The notes: generated by a model from the sequence alone, not told the origin. A stretch of DNA of 64,000 bases from Rapana venosa (GCA_028751875.1 CM054155.1:5296236-5360235); one strand, 5' to 3'. Positions 13,373 to 25,989 are shown, counted from the stretch's first letter. A program made the numbers and translations.

Positions 13373-13441
13373 CATCATCATCATCATCATCATCATCATA
13401 GTAGTAGTAGTAGTAGTAGTAGTAACAAGAAGAAGAAGAAG
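13373..13441 (+). repeat. compound triplet repeat (ATC)n (TAG)n (AAG)n
   Basis: Roughly ten ATC units run directly into eight TAG units and then five AAG units, flanked by TAA/TTA repeats. Nearby open frames are artefacts. Confidence 0.9.
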
Positions 13442-14057
13442 CCCCAACACATACAAAATAGGCCTGAGGCAGAGAGAGAGAAATCAGACTCTCTCTCAGG
13501 CCTATGTCCTGCTTCCCTGGGTTAGGACACACACGTTTACAATTCTAATACACGCAGCACACATCCACCCTCCTCCTGCACATGGCTATATATACTGCCA
13601 ACGTTTGACATCAGTTTCTGGGTTTGCCAAAAAATTAATAAAAACGGGAAGCAGACTAAAAAAGAAAAAAGGTAAAAAAAAGACCGACTGAACAAAAAAC
13701 AACACACAACAACACAACATTAACAACAACAAAAACAAACACACACACAACCACACACAACGGAATGCCCCTGGCAATGAAGGAGTTTACTTGAACATAT
13801 TCTCCCACGCGGCATATTTGTTAGTTTTTTCCCTTTCGTACTGTTTCGATCCAGCCTGGAGCCGTTAGTTTTTTCTTTCACCCCTTTTTGTTTTGGGTTT
13901 TTTTTTTTTAGGGGGTTTCACAGCAGCTGGGCATTCCTTGCTACATTACACACTAGCGTGAGGGGCGTGCGTTCGGCGAGTGTCGACTTTTTAAAAGTAC
14001 ATTTTTCATTTTTTATGTATTAAACACACAAAAAAACAACAACAAAAACAGGGGGAG

Positions 14058-14310
14058 GTGTGTGTGTGTGTGTGTGTGGTGTGTGGGTGTGTGTGTTGTT
14101 GTGGTCTTTTCTTCTTCTCTTTCTCTCTTCTCTCTTTTTTCCTCTCTCTCTCTCCCTTTCATTGTCATTTCCTTCTCTCCTTTTCTCTCCTCCTCTTCTC
14201 TCTCTCTCTCTCCTCCCTCACACACACACACACACACCACCACAACCCAAAAAAAACAAAAACACACACACCCACACACCCCAAACACCCACACACACAC
14301 ACAATTGCAC
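14058..14310. repeat. TG / TC / CA compound microsatellite
   Basis: (TG)n at 14058-14100, TC-rich to about 14215, then CA-rich to 14302. Low-complexity frames here read as Ser/Leu/Phe or His/Thr. Confidence 0.85.
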
Positions 14311-14515
14311 TTTTGGGTGGAAGGGGGTTCAGTGTACTCTTTGCCAAGCGAATGTGGTGGGAGCATCTCCCTTGGAAAAGGGGCCCCCCTGTGCTAAACC
14401 CGAACACACACCTAACTTGAAAGACCACAGGGAAAAATTTTAAATATCCCTCCCCGAAATACATGGGCCCCACACAGTAAGGATGCAAGCCCCGAATAAG
14501 GAAGGGGGGAGGGCA

Positions 14516-14566
<51 letters not shown>

Positions 14567-14580
14567 GGGGGGGGGACGGG
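14516..14580 (+). repeat. poly-G tract
   Basis: About 50 uninterrupted G, then G-rich with two A and one C interruption. A candidate G-quadruplex-forming and sequencing-prone site. Confidence 0.9.
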
Positions 14581-14599
14581 GGGTTGAAGCGGGGACCCA

Positions 14600-15949
14600 T
14601 ACATTTTCCTCATCATTTTTTAAAAGGAAATGGGGGTGTCTTTAGGCCTCTAGGTGGGGGGAATCTCCGGGGACTAAGTAAAACCCAAAAAAATATTTAT
14701 TTTATTTATTTTTATTATATTTTATTATTTTATATTTTTTTTAAAGCGCCCCCAAAGTTCGTCCAACTTGTTTTGGGGAAATGCAATCGTGGAAGTAAGG
14801 CTGTGAAACTAACTAATCACAGATTTTGGCACTGACAGGGAAAAATCCCAAAGGGTGTATTTCCCAGAGAGGTTTCTCGACAAACCTTCTTTCACTCTGC
14901 TTTTTTTTTTTTTTTTAAAACCAAAAAATGTGAGTGTGTGTGTTGTTGTTGTTGTGTGTGTGTGTGTGGTTTGTGTGTGTGTGTGTGTGTGGAAGAGAGA
15001 GAGAGAGAAGAGAGAGAGAAAAAAAGGGGGAGGAGAGGGAGGAGAAAGAGGGGGAGAGGGGGAGAGGGGAGAGGGGGGAGAGGGAGAAGTTTTTTTGTGT
15101 TGATAAGAAACTTTTTTTTCCCCCCCCCCCCCCCCCCCCCCTATTTTTTTTTTTTTTTTTTTTTTTAATGCAAAACGAACATTTAAAAAGGTTGGGTTTT
15201 TTTTAATGTAGCTGTCAGAGCGTTTATGAAGGAAATAAACTTTTGAACTGAACCACCAGAGGCTAGTTGACATCACCTAACTGACAAGCAGCATTGGGGT
15301 GGAGGGCAGCCTCTCTTCATTTCACTTAGATAAGCCACGTCCATTCTTACCTCCCAGACCCCATCCCTAGGATCGGATGTCAAGTCAAGTTAAATGTTTA
15401 TTTCCAGATGGTACATTGAATAAGCAATGCATTTGCTTTTTTTTTTCATCAAGCTATCTATCTAGGAAAAAAACACCAACTTGATCAATATCATCTAACT
15501 ACATTATTGCCATACCCAATAATAATAATAAAACTAACTCCAAAAGAAAAATTGAAACGGAGAAAAAAATAGAACACACACACACACACACACACCACAA
15601 CTCACACGCGACCAAAAACACACAAAAAATCCCTCATCAACAACGAAAATGACCCCCCCCCCCCCCCCCCCACCCCTCCCTCCCCCAACCAAACAAGATG
15701 TGGGTTTAAGGATGTTTCACTATAAGCTGACCGAACGTTGCATATGCGCTGCGCTGAACTATAATTGTGTGGTGAATCAATCTACAGTGCCAGAAAACAG
15801 GACAGAAACAGAAAGAAAGAACTATGAAAGGTCGAAGGGATCTCTTTTGAAACTGGCTATTTGTTTTTGCTGAAGCTTGACCAATGCAAATAGCCAAATA
15901 GAATATTAAGTTTCGTGTGCCAACGGCAGGTGAGTGTACAGTGTGTGCA

Positions 15950-15950
<1 letters not shown>
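14600..15950. other. non-coding DNA with purine and poly-C tracts
   Basis: Contains TG/GA-rich repeats at 14932-15090, a C run at about 15120-15141 and a C run at 15652-15671. Between them no coding signature was found. Confidence 0.5.

Positions 15951-15952
<2 letters not shown>

Positions 15953-16008
<56 letters not shown>
15953..16008 (+). repeat. (GA)n microsatellite
   Basis: About 27 perfect GA units. Confidence 0.95.
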
Positions 16009-16013
<5 letters not shown>

Positions 16014-16149
16014 TACATATCACGTACCTCGTTGCCCTTGAAAGTGCATGAAATGTGCTTGTACACACTCTTACTTTCAGCAAACTAAAAAGCATGCGTT
16101 ACAGGGTAGAATAAGTGAAAGAGATACACCCCCCCCCCCCCCCCCCCTT

Positions 16150-17690
16150 CCTGAAAGAGATAGGAAAACATCTTTAAATAACCATAAAATGTTGTGGGTG
16201 TCCTATTCTATGTCAGTGTTATCTTATTTTGCTGAGTTATTGTTCATTTGTTTATTTTCTTATGGTTCCTGTGTTATATAATGTTGATGAGAAGGGGGGG
16301 GGGATACCCTCGCCATGATAAATGAGCTGAAATGTGGAGTCAAAATAGTTGATAAACAAACTTACATAATAAACGGACCCAGATTTAAGTAACCTTGTCA
16401 ACAACAAAAAACACCCCCCCCCACCCCCCCCCCCCCACCCTCCAACAACTAACCAAAAACACTGTTACCTAACCTTCAGTACATGGCTGGTAACACAGCC
16501 CATTGAAACAATGGCTTAATTTTTCTGCGCACGTAGTGTGCGTCATTTTAGCTCACGTATCTGCTGCAAGTCTCCCTGTCCATGCTATTCAATGGGACCA
16601 GACCGCCATTGAACGACAATGAATGTTTAAAGGTGGAGTTTGACCCACAAAATAACGGTAACTTCAAAGAAGACAAACGAGGCGAGGAATCTGACAAAAA
16701 GAGACCAACGTGTTTTTTAAAAAGATGTAGCATTATCGTTTATCCCAGCTAATATCGCCCTGTGTTGTGTTTGTTACTTCATGATGACCTATTTCTTCAA
16801 AACTGTTTTGGGGGTTGTGGAATTTCCCATATCATGTGCTATTTTAAACAAGGGGTGACTCTAGTATTTAACATTTGTTTGTGACAGTACTATATTAATT
16901 ATGAGATGGTATTCGCTCTTATTCTGTACATTGAAAGATTGAAAAGACATTAAACAATATCACCTACAAGTAGTTTACGCTGTCTTTCTCTCATATGATA
17001 CGTTATGTGGTGACATAGTTCAAAATAGAGAGGTAGTAACCCCGTAATGAAATGGACTTGTCTCTTAACCTTGTTTCAGTATGACGTCAGGAGTTGAATC
17101 CCGTCTTGCACACCGATAATATTCGTGCGCAAGGATGCGATTAAAAAAAACATATTTCATAAAATGGTGCAGCTATTTAGAAAAGCCATTGTTAGGTTTG
17201 ATTTCAACGATTTATCAATAGCCAATGCGTATATAAAACTTTGCTGTTCAGGCTGTCAGAAATCTTACCATTTTCTCAAGATCTATTTGTTTAGAGCCTG
17301 ATTAGTCGATTGTCCTTCCGCCATTGTCTGCGTGAGTTGAAAGGTATCAGAACACTAAGCGAACGCAAACTAAATCCCTTAACCAAGTGAACTTGAAACC
17401 ATTTGTGTACGAATTACAGCAGTATATGGCTGCGCACTTTGGATAATTGTAGTTGTAGTAAATGCGAAAACTGTTCTCTTTGCGTCGGATTATTATTGGC
17501 AACTGTATTCGTGAGAGTGTTTTTATCAAAACAGGAGTGTGTTCGCACAGGAAATTAAGTGGGCTGAGCTTAGAACAAGCACGAGTTGAGGACGAAAACA
17601 CATCCTGTTATAATCGTCTCGTGAGACAAGTCGATTGACGGTTAGTTCTTATTGTTTAGATTAGATCGATTGTATGATGATGAGTTCATA
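16150..17690. other. non-coding unique DNA
   Basis: Longest stretch of ordinary complexity upstream of the gene. No conserved ORF, RNA gene or known repeat recognised. It could contain distal regulatory DNA, but nothing specific is visible. Confidence 0.4.
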
Positions 17691-17917
17691 ACTCTGTGTG
17701 TGTGTGAGTATGTGTGTGTGTGTGAATGGGGCTCAATTGTTGTAAAAACAAGAATGCAAGACTGGAATCAATCACAAAAACAATTGTGAGCAAAAGAAAG
17801 GACAGGAAAGGTTGCCCAATATTGAAATGACATGAGCTTTGTATGCCAATACACAATTTCAAAATATAAAACACGTGCAAGTGCAAATGGGCTTGATGCA
17901 GTGCGTAGGTGTTCACA

Positions 17918-17956
17918 CACGCGCGCGCGCACACATACACACACACACACACTAAC

Positions 17957-17996
<40 letters not shown>
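17918..17996 (+). repeat. (CA)n microsatellite with CG-containing start
   Basis: Begins acgcgcgcgcg and runs through interrupted CA units to 17996. Confidence 0.9.
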
Positions 17997-17999
<3 letters not shown>

Positions 18000-18544
18000 A
18001 AAGTATATTCACAACATCAACGGAGACGAGCACATAAACTGTATGCTGGAAGATAGAATTTATTGGGTTCACTGGTCTTGATGATTATTAATTATTATCT
18101 TTGAAGCGTATGGCCGTCAGATCTACAATGATTTGGACTCTGAATGATAGTTGGTTTGCTTACAGTTACATGTAATCACCTGTCGATGCTCCCCTTTCTA
18201 GATAGGCTAGCTGGATCCGAAAAATTCCAGCGTTTGGTTTGTTCGTTTGGTTTGTTCAGCAGAGCAAAAACTGTGCTTGTCAGAGATAGCCAACAGATAG
18301 CGTGAATGCAGCAGAATTCTGGAGAATAGCCCGTTGTATTTTAATGTTTTTCCTTTTGCATTTTCTTATATTCGTCACCATTTTTGCATAAGTGGTGGTA
18401 AATGTTGTCTTTAATTCCTATTTTTCTTTTCTTTTCTCCCCTTTGGTTAATTTGTTGTTTCTATAGCCTGTTTCTGACTTAAATCTAAAGTCCATTTCAA
18501 TAATGTAGCACGCGCCATGTTTCCAACTGGGCGCAGGCTTGCTT

Positions 18545-18760
18545 GTATAGTCTTTTCTTACTTTCTGTAACCGACACAGCCGGCCATGTGACGGTAGCGA
18601 TGTTGGCAAGGCTTTTGCGCAGGCGGGTGGAGCTCTCGCGTCTACGATTGGGGGGAAAAATCGATTGTGGCAGTGTATGGGGGGGGGGGGGGGAAACGAA
18701 AAGAAAACAAGGAATGAAAACTTGCAATGAAAAAAATATGGGCATAGCGCATGCGCTAGA
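18545..18760 (+). promoter_or_regulatory. CpG-dense region with NRF-1-like palindrome, candidate upstream promoter
   Basis: CpG-rich against an AT-rich background: cagccggccatgtgacgg, then gcgcaggcgggtgg and ctctcgcgtctacg. A perfect GCGCATGCGC palindrome (18747-18756) matches the NRF-1 consensus. The E-box CATGTG lies in the same stretch. It is about 9 kb upstream of the TBL1 start codon, so it could serve a 5' non-coding exon; that link is an inference. Confidence 0.35.
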
Positions 18761-19039
18761 TTTATGTCTTGAATAGCAATCGATAAGTCTGTGATAAGCT
18801 GATGCCTCGCAGTTTTTTTGGTTGTTATTTTATTTTTTTAAACGGATACTGATGAGGGTTGCTCTGTTGCTCAAAACATTACTTTACTTACATAGTCGCT
18901 GACAGGCACGCAAGCACTTGCAAGATACACAGTTACACTTCAGCACGTTCGCAAGAATATGCGGTCGTATTTTTAAGTGCACGCACGCACTCACTCTCAC
19001 ACATGCACGCTGTGCCACACACACGAACACGCACGCCCT

Positions 19040-19077
19040 CCCCCCCCCCCCCCCCCCCCCTTCCCCCACCACACTCC

Positions 19078-19115
<38 letters not shown>
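19040..19115 (+). repeat. poly-C and (TC)n tract
   Basis: About 21 C followed within 25 bases by about 16 TC units. Confidence 0.9.
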
Positions 19116-19199
19116 GTTCACTAAAATACGGGGAGGGAACTACGGGGAAGGAAGAGGGTGGGTATGTTATGTACCACATTATCAGAGTGGTAGGCTAAG

Positions 19200-20180
19200 A
19201 CATTTCACTTGCAGTGACGACAGACTGTCTTTAATCTGTGGCATGTGAGCATGGTGGATACCTTACAAGTATGATCTGACAGCCTTAGGTCATGAATGTG
19301 GATAACTAATAAGCTTGCAGTTGTGTTCATTCCCATCCAGATTTGATCAAAATGCCGGTTGCTGTTATTTTTAGACAGAAATGTGATTGATAATTAAGAA
19401 ATTCAGAGTGATGGGAACATGTGTTCTAATGAAGCATATGCAGGTATACTGAGTGAAAGTGTTGATACTGATAGCTGGCATATTATTGGCATCACAGACT
19501 TGTTTGTTCTCTCATGCGAATATTGTGCAGCATTTTCTGTTACAGCTGGTGGTGTTTTGTTGTTGTTGTTTTTTGTTTTGTTTTTGCTTTTTACTGCCAT
19601 ATGAAATTTGAGTTTCTCTCCACAGAGCCAGCAGTGTGTTGTCATTGTAATGTTAAAAACAAGTCATATTGTTTTTATAAGAATGCTTTTTCTATGTAAA
19701 TTTTTTAAAAATACAGCATGATATAGACATTGTTCATGTCAGTTCTTTTACCTGTATACAGGAGTTTGGCTTATCTGGTCCAGTGGTATGGATATGGATA
19801 CACTACAGTTCATGGTCTGGTAAATAAAGAATTTATATTCTGGCTTTTGATGGGGTTCAAATCTAGGAACTTTCACCGTTTAGATAGATCATAGATGTAG
19901 AACCGTTAAGCCATCACTCTGCCTAAAACCACCTATCCAGAATGCGCACTATGTTGATTAGGGCATACTCATGTATACTGGATATTATATATGTACACAT
20001 TACTCCAGTAAGCACCATTCACTGCCGGAGCTTTGTGAACATGTATATTATAATTATGTAATGTATAGTGGAAAGATGTACATACATATTATCTAGATCT
20101 ATACAACATTCAGCATACCCCTAGCAGTGCCAGAACTAGTCAAACAACTTCTATGAACATTGTAATAATTATCGTCTATT
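19200..20180. other. non-coding DNA, nothing recognised
   Basis: AT-rich with no conserved ORF. A bare TTG/TTT stretch near 19560 explains the short hydrophobic frames. Confidence 0.45.
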
Positions 20181-20243
20181 AAGACTAAGAGCCACAACCA
20201 CACATCTCCATACATGGCGATGTATGGATGTGGCTCTTAATAG
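20178..20243. repeat. short imperfect inverted repeat (hairpin)
   Basis: agagccac and catctccatacat on the left pair with atgtatggatgtggctct on the right around a 4-base loop (ggcg). The left arm carries extra bases. Possibly a MITE remnant. Confidence 0.45.
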
Positions 20244-20409
20244 ACAGTAGATATATATATATAAACATTGTACACTCCAGAACCAGGTACGCTACACAGC
20301 TGATCGATATAAGATTGAAGTCTGTTGACAGTGGCTGGGAAATAATTCTGCCGCCTGCTTGCTTTGCTGTAGGCAGTGTGATTAAAATACCATTGTTACC
20401 TGATGCCAT

Positions 20410-20411
<2 letters not shown>

Positions 20412-20465
<54 letters not shown>
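20412..20465 (+). repeat. 54-base poly-C run
   Basis: Uninterrupted C homopolymer; the reverse strand is a G54 run. Confidence 0.95.
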
Positions 20466-20685
20466 TACTCTGGAAAAGAAGAAGAAAAACAGAAACCACG
20501 AAATATTCTATATAAAGCTTGTCAGTTATGGGGGAGGACATTGAACCCTGTAGCTTCACTATCACCTAACACACCCCACCCCCACCCCACCCCCTCAAGC
20601 ATGGTGTCCAGCCGATCAATATAACAATGCCAGAGGATGGGAAAGAAAGGGGAGGATGGAAAACACAGAGAGAGAGAGAGGAATT

Positions 20686-20722
20686 TTGGGGGGGGGGGGG
20701 GGGGGGGGGGGGAGGGGGGGGG
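20686..20722 (+). repeat. poly-G tract
   Basis: Two long G runs separated by a single A. Confidence 0.9.
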
Positions 20723-20935
20723 CTAAGGGGGGTCAGAGAAAAACCAGGGGAGTGGTGGTGACTTAAAAACAAGGCCTGATACTCTTGGCTCCATCTTTCC
20801 AGGGCTGCTGCTGATCAGTAGGCCTTTAAGTAAGTGAGGACTAAGAATAGGAAGATGTCTCTGAGGTTGTGTGTGGCATGATCGGTTTACGCTGTCAGGT
20901 CCATGTGATTGTGTGTGATGTGATAGGTCTCCTGC

Positions 20936-21153
<218 letters not shown>

Positions 21154-21593
21154 AGCTGGCTCTCTCACCTTCCTCTCTCTTTGTGCCGGGTTTCTTCCCT
21201 GTAGTGTTGCTCCCTGTAGTGTTGCGCAGAAAGTTTTGTTTTGTCTTGTTTTGTTTTGGCCACAAGTATTGATTTGAATTTGATACTGTCTTTTGTAACT
21301 CGGCATATGTGACTGGATGTCATGCTGAATTATCAGAAACTTTTTTTATATTGTATTCCTCATTTTGTTATGTAATTGTCATTGAATGTATGCAGGTGTG
21401 TTTTTTGTTGTTGTTGGGTTTGTTGTTTTTTCTTGGTGTGTGTGTGTGTGTGGAGGGTGGTGGGAGGGGAGGGTTTTTTGTTGTTGTTGGTTGTTGTTTG
21501 TCAGTGTTATTTGCTCTGTTCTCTGTGTGTGTGTGTGCACGCGCGCGCGCGTGTGTGTGTATGTGTGTGTGTGTGTGGTTGTATGTGTATCTT

Positions 21594-21606
21594 CTTCTTC
21601 TTATTC
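21594..21606 (-). repeat. AAG tail of the RTE-like element
   Basis: Read on the - strand: about three to four AAG units directly after the ORF end. It marks the 3' junction of the insertion. Confidence 0.5.
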
Positions 21607-23235
21607 CTTATAGCTCCTAGCGGAGCATAGGGCCTCAACAGCGTCCCTCCACCTTCTCCAGTCTCTGGCAAGGGTCTTGGCCTCTTCCCATGTCAGGCTG
21701 GATTCTCTCAGCTCACTATGCAGGCTTCTCCTCCAGGTCTGTTTGGGGCGCCCTCTCTTCCTTTTCCCCTGCGGGTTCCACTCGAGCGCTTGTCTGGTGA
21801 TGTTGCAAGGCTCCTTCCGTAGGTTGTGGCCGACCCAACGCCACTTTCGCCTCCTTACTTGGACATCCATAGGCTGTTGGTTCGCCCTCATCCACAGGTC
21901 GGTACTTGGCACTCTGTCGAACCATCTGAGATGAAGGATCTGCCGGAGACATCCGTTGATGAAGGTCTGGATCTTGGAGGAGCTGGTGTGGATGACCCGC
22001 CAAGTTTCTGACCCGTAGAGAAGCACAGACTTCACGTTGGAGTTGAAGATCCTGAGCTTGGTGGTTGTGGAGATCGCATTTGTTCTCCATACGGGTTTCA
22101 AGATGGCAAATGCTTGGCGTGCTTTCTTTATTCTTTCCTTGATGTCTTCGTCTGTGCCTCCTGTCTGGCTGATCTTACTGCCTAGGTACACAAATTCACT
22201 GACATCCTCTACTGCTTTCCCAGAGATGGTGACAGGAGCCTCTTGCTGGTTGTTGGTACGCAGTAGCTTGGTCTTCTCTTGACTGATCCTGAGGCCAACA
22301 CGTCTAGCTGCGGTATCTAGGGCAGTGACTTTGCTTTGGATGTGCTGCAGGCGGTGGGATAGCAGAGCCAGGTCATCGGCAAAATCGAGATCTTCCAGCT
22401 TTGTCATGAGGGTCCATTGGATACCTTTCCCGGAACTTGCGTAGGCCGTCCTTGTCACCCAGTCCAGCACCACAAGGAAGAGGAGTGGAGACAACAAGCA
22501 GCCCTGTCTGACGCCGGAAGAGATCCCGAAGCTGTCGGAGAGTCTTCCACCATGGATGACCTGGCAGGAGAATCCTTCGTAAAGTTGTCTTATGATGTTG
22601 ACAAACTCTGGTGGCACACCATAGTGGAGAAGAATGTTCCAGATTGCTTGTCTTCCACGCTGTCAAAAGCCTTCTCAAAATCAATGAAGCAGGCGTAGAG
22701 AGGTGACTGCCATTCTATGGACTGTTCCACGATGATTCTGAGGGTCGCAATCTGGTCGGTACAGGAACGTTCTTTTCTGAAGCCTGCCTGTTCATCTCGA
22801 AGAGTCTTGTCGAGAGCATCTTTCATTCGGTCCAGGATGACTCTTGTGAGGACTTTGCTGGGGATGGACAACAGGGTGATACCTCGCCACTTTCCACACT
22901 GGGAGAGGTCGCCGTGCTTGGGGAGCTTCACAAGCAGGCCCTTCTTCCATTCTGCTGGCACCTCCCCAGTTGTCCAGATCAGGTTGAGCAAGTGGTGTAA
23001 CTCGTCAACGATGTTACTACCCCCTTCCTTCAAGGCTTCTGCCGGAATGTTGTCAATGCCAGCAGCCTTGCCGTTCTTCAAGCTGCTGATGGCCTTTCGG
23101 ATCTCTGCCTTGGTGATCTCTCCAATGTTGATGTCGAGAGGGTCCCCTGGCTCCAGCTGAGGTCGTTCCTCTGGGGCTGGTCGATTCAAAACCTCCTGAA
23201 AATGCTCTTTCCATCTTGTTAGCTTGTATGTGTAT
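21601..23235 (-). pseudogene. RTE-like non-LTR retrotransposon, RT domain to 3' end, one frameshift
   Basis: On the - strand the reading begins with YKLTRWKEHFQEVLNRP at about 23230, then ITKAEIRKAISSLKNGKAAG, GEVPAEWKKG, CFIDFEKAFDSV, a one-base frameshift near 22650, then FGISSGVRQGCLLSPLLF, the catalytic LDFADDLALLSH, VYLGSKI, and a GKRKRGRPKQTWRR tail ending at 21601. All RT motifs are present and, apart from that single shift, the frame is open for about 1.6 kb, so this is a young copy. The endonuclease domain is missing, meaning the element is 5' truncated, as is usual for target-primed insertion. The 3' end runs into AAG repeats (21594-21604 read in reverse), typical of RTE tails. Confidence 0.85.
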
Positions 23236-23329
23236 GACTGTGTGTAAGTGTTGTTGTTATTCTTATTGAAGTTATTCACTTGTTGAAGCACAATATTGTA
23301 AGCTCTCAGCTTCATCTTACTCAAGTTAC

Positions 23330-24027
23330 TGCATTACTCTGAGTCTGACCAGTTAATATTATTATGACTGCCTATGGCATGAGTATGAATGATTTTAGTG
23401 TGACTGAAGAAAATGAAATGTCATAAATTTGTCAGATGTCCCTCACGTCAGGCTGGTGAATTAAAAACGTGACTGCAAGTGTAACTGGTTCTGTTCCATA
23501 ATGTCACTTATTAACAGTTTTGCCGCTTTAAAATTTAATGGGGTTCAGGGTGCAGAATCAAAAAAGGAAACAAAAAGAAAAGTCATCACCTAAATGAAAC
23601 ACTTGACAGTGGATATGAAAATTTAGATTTCTTTCAGTCGATTGAAAAGTCCGGCATTTTGACTGTCACAGTGGATTATGGAAAAAAATTTCAGATTTCT
23701 TTCAGTCGATTGAAAAGTCAGATAGTGTGTACTTTGTAACCATGTGCACTAGGGAACTTGCAAGTGGGCAAGTCCACAGACAGCCATGAATTATTCTCTG
23801 TATAGGGCTGCAAATGACTAAGCGGGTATTTGTTCGGGGGGTGGGGGGAATCACCATAATGTGTTGATGGTTTTGCGGGCTTGACTTTAGCCTTCTGGAG
23901 TCACTGGTGTCAGCAGGGTGAGCCTTAGGAAAGCTATGAAAAAGCTCAGTTAGTAACTAGATCAACGTGATATTATTTTGTCACATCAGTTTGATATTAT
24001 CACTGGGTCGAGTCATGTGAAACATAT

Positions 24028-24060
<33 letters not shown>
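23330..24060. other. non-coding DNA with a small tandem duplication
   Basis: Two copies of a block ending gatttctttcagtcgattga at about 23605-23651 and 23667-23719; the core tttcagtcgattgaaa is nearly palindromic. Otherwise nothing recognised, apart from CA/TA repeats at 24027-24070. Confidence 0.5.
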
Positions 24061-24072
<12 letters not shown>

Positions 24073-24109
24073 AGTAGAGCTGGCAGGGGAAAGTGGGAAT
24101 CACTTTCTC

Positions 24110-24345
24110 TCTATGTCTCTCTTCGGATGAGACTATAAACCGAGGTCCCGTGTGCGAACACACGCAGAACATCTTGCGCACACGTTAAATCCTGTTGCGC
24201 CTTTCGTAAGAGTAGGCCATTGTGTGCCGGTGGGAACGGATGACAAAATTTACAAAACCGCATACACACGGGGTCTGGATGTAAAACAGCACATAAGTGC
24301 TTATTCCATTATCCTCCATATAAAAGAATAAAATAAAATAGATAA
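24110..24345 (+). mobile_element. SINE family B, 5'-truncated copy
   Basis: Matches the family from cggatgagactataaaccga through gtaggccattgtgtgccgg, gacaaaatttacaaaaccgc and the 3' end cttattccattatcct with an A/T-rich tail. The tRNA-like head is missing. Confidence 0.85.
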
Positions 24346-24595
24346 AATCTCTCTCTCTCTCTTGCTCTGTCTGTCTGTCTCTCTCTCTCTCTGTGTCTCT
24401 GTCTCTCCTTTCTTTTTCTTCCTTTTCTTCTTCTAATTCTAAACTTATTTGTCTTCTTCTTCTAACTCTTCTTCTCCTCCTCCTCCTTCTTGTTCTTATT
24501 TTAACTCCTCCTCCTCCTCTTCTTCTTCTCTTCTTCTTCTTCTTCTTCTTCTTCTTCTTCTTCTTCTTCTTCTTCTTCTTCTTCTTCTTCATTTC
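24346..24595 (+). repeat. TC and TTC/TCC microsatellites at SINE tail
   Basis: TC/TCTG, then CTT and CTC triplets, ending in about 20 TTC units at 24530-24590. Lys/Arg-rich reverse-strand frames are artefacts. Confidence 0.9.
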
Positions 24596-24764
24596 TCTGT
24601 CGTCTATTAATTTTACTAAAAATAACCATGCATTGGGTTATGAGTGTAGGAAGAAAAGAAAACTGCACTTGTGATCCCCTTACCTCCTTTTTTTTCTTTT
24701 TTAAACACCTAGGACATTGATGTTGTCCTCCTAAACCAACTACACATCTCTCCTCTCTCTCTTC

Positions 24765-24769
<5 letters not shown>

Positions 24770-24822
<53 letters not shown>
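24770..24822 (+). repeat. (TC)n microsatellite
   Basis: About 25 perfect units. Confidence 0.95.
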
Positions 24823-24826
<4 letters not shown>

Positions 24827-24839
24827 TTCTTTCTTTCTT

Positions 24840-25535
24840 TCTGTTCCCTCTCCTGTGTTACAAGTGCTTTGAATCAACCCCAGGATTTTCTGATTACGGT
24901 CCTACTATGAAGATACCCCTCGTTGTTGACCTTGACCGTTGAATACAAAGATCTGGGATGTATGTATGCCCTTCTTTAGGCTACATACATGTGTTACATG
25001 TGACTGTCCAGCGGAAATTTCCGATTTTAGGTCTGCCTGTAGATTGGCTGGCTTGCCTCGATGGGGAGGGGAGTAAGAGGTGGGGTGGGGGGTGGAGGTG
25101 GCTACTGATGACTGCAAAGGGTGGGGTGGGGGGGGGGGGGGGGGGGACTGAATTAAGCTGTGAAGGTGAACACAGCAGCAAATAGGAGTCCTGCAAGAAC
25201 AAGCTTGTCTGAGAACCGCTTTAGCTTAGGCTAGCTGCCTGTCATTGTCATTTAACCTTATAGGGTACTGTTGGCCCTTCCTTGTCACGATCTTAGCTCA
25301 TGGGTTTCAATTCAATTTTCAAGCCAACCACCTTGACCTTCAAGAGCGTAAACTGTACTGCCCTCTTCAAGTTCTGGTCAAGTCACAACATCACCGTTAC
25401 TGGTAGGGTTTGTGAACAGCTGTGAACAGTGAGGTAACGAGGTGACCCCTGCAGTGTGGTACACTGGAGTTACTCACTGTCAGCTTGGTGTTATACAATA
25501 GGGAGGTGACAGAAGGCCAGCCATGTCTCTCCAGA
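24840..25535. other. non-coding DNA
   Basis: Contains a poly-G tract at about 25128-25146. No conserved ORF. Confidence 0.45.
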
Positions 25536-25540
25536 GGGAG

Positions 25541-25691
25541 ACTACTGCTGCTGCTACTGCTACTGCTACTACTAGTGCTACTGCTATTGCTACTGCTATT
25601 GCTACTGCTACTGCTAGTGCTACTGCTGCTACTACTACTACTGCTGCTGCTACTACAACTACTATTTCTACTATTATTGCTATTGCTGCTA

Positions 25692-25723
<32 letters not shown>

Positions 25724-25943
25724 ACTGCTACTACTGCTGCTGCTACTACTACTACTGCTGCTACTATTACTACTCCTACTATTACTACTCCTACTACTAC
25801 TACTGCTGCTACTACTGCTGCTGCTGCTATCTCTACTACTACTATTACTACTACTGCTGCTGCTACTACTATTTCTGCTGTTACTACTGCTACTACTACC
25901 ACTGCTACTAGTACCACTGCTACTACTACTTCTGCTACTACCA

Positions 25944-25988
<45 letters not shown>

Positions 25989-25989
25989 G
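25541..25989 (+). repeat. 450-bp compound CTA/CTG triplet repeat
   Basis: About 150 consecutive triplets, mainly CTA and CTG with ATT, TTT and CCA variants. All three + frames and two - frames stay open throughout, giving poly-Leu, poly-Thr/Ala and poly-Val/Ala peptides with no conserved domain. Composition, not selection, explains them. Confidence 0.95.

Noticed and set aside
22037..23160. + strand frames of 80-147 codons over the RTE-like element
   Set aside because: Antisense shadows of the reverse-transcriptase frame on the - strand.
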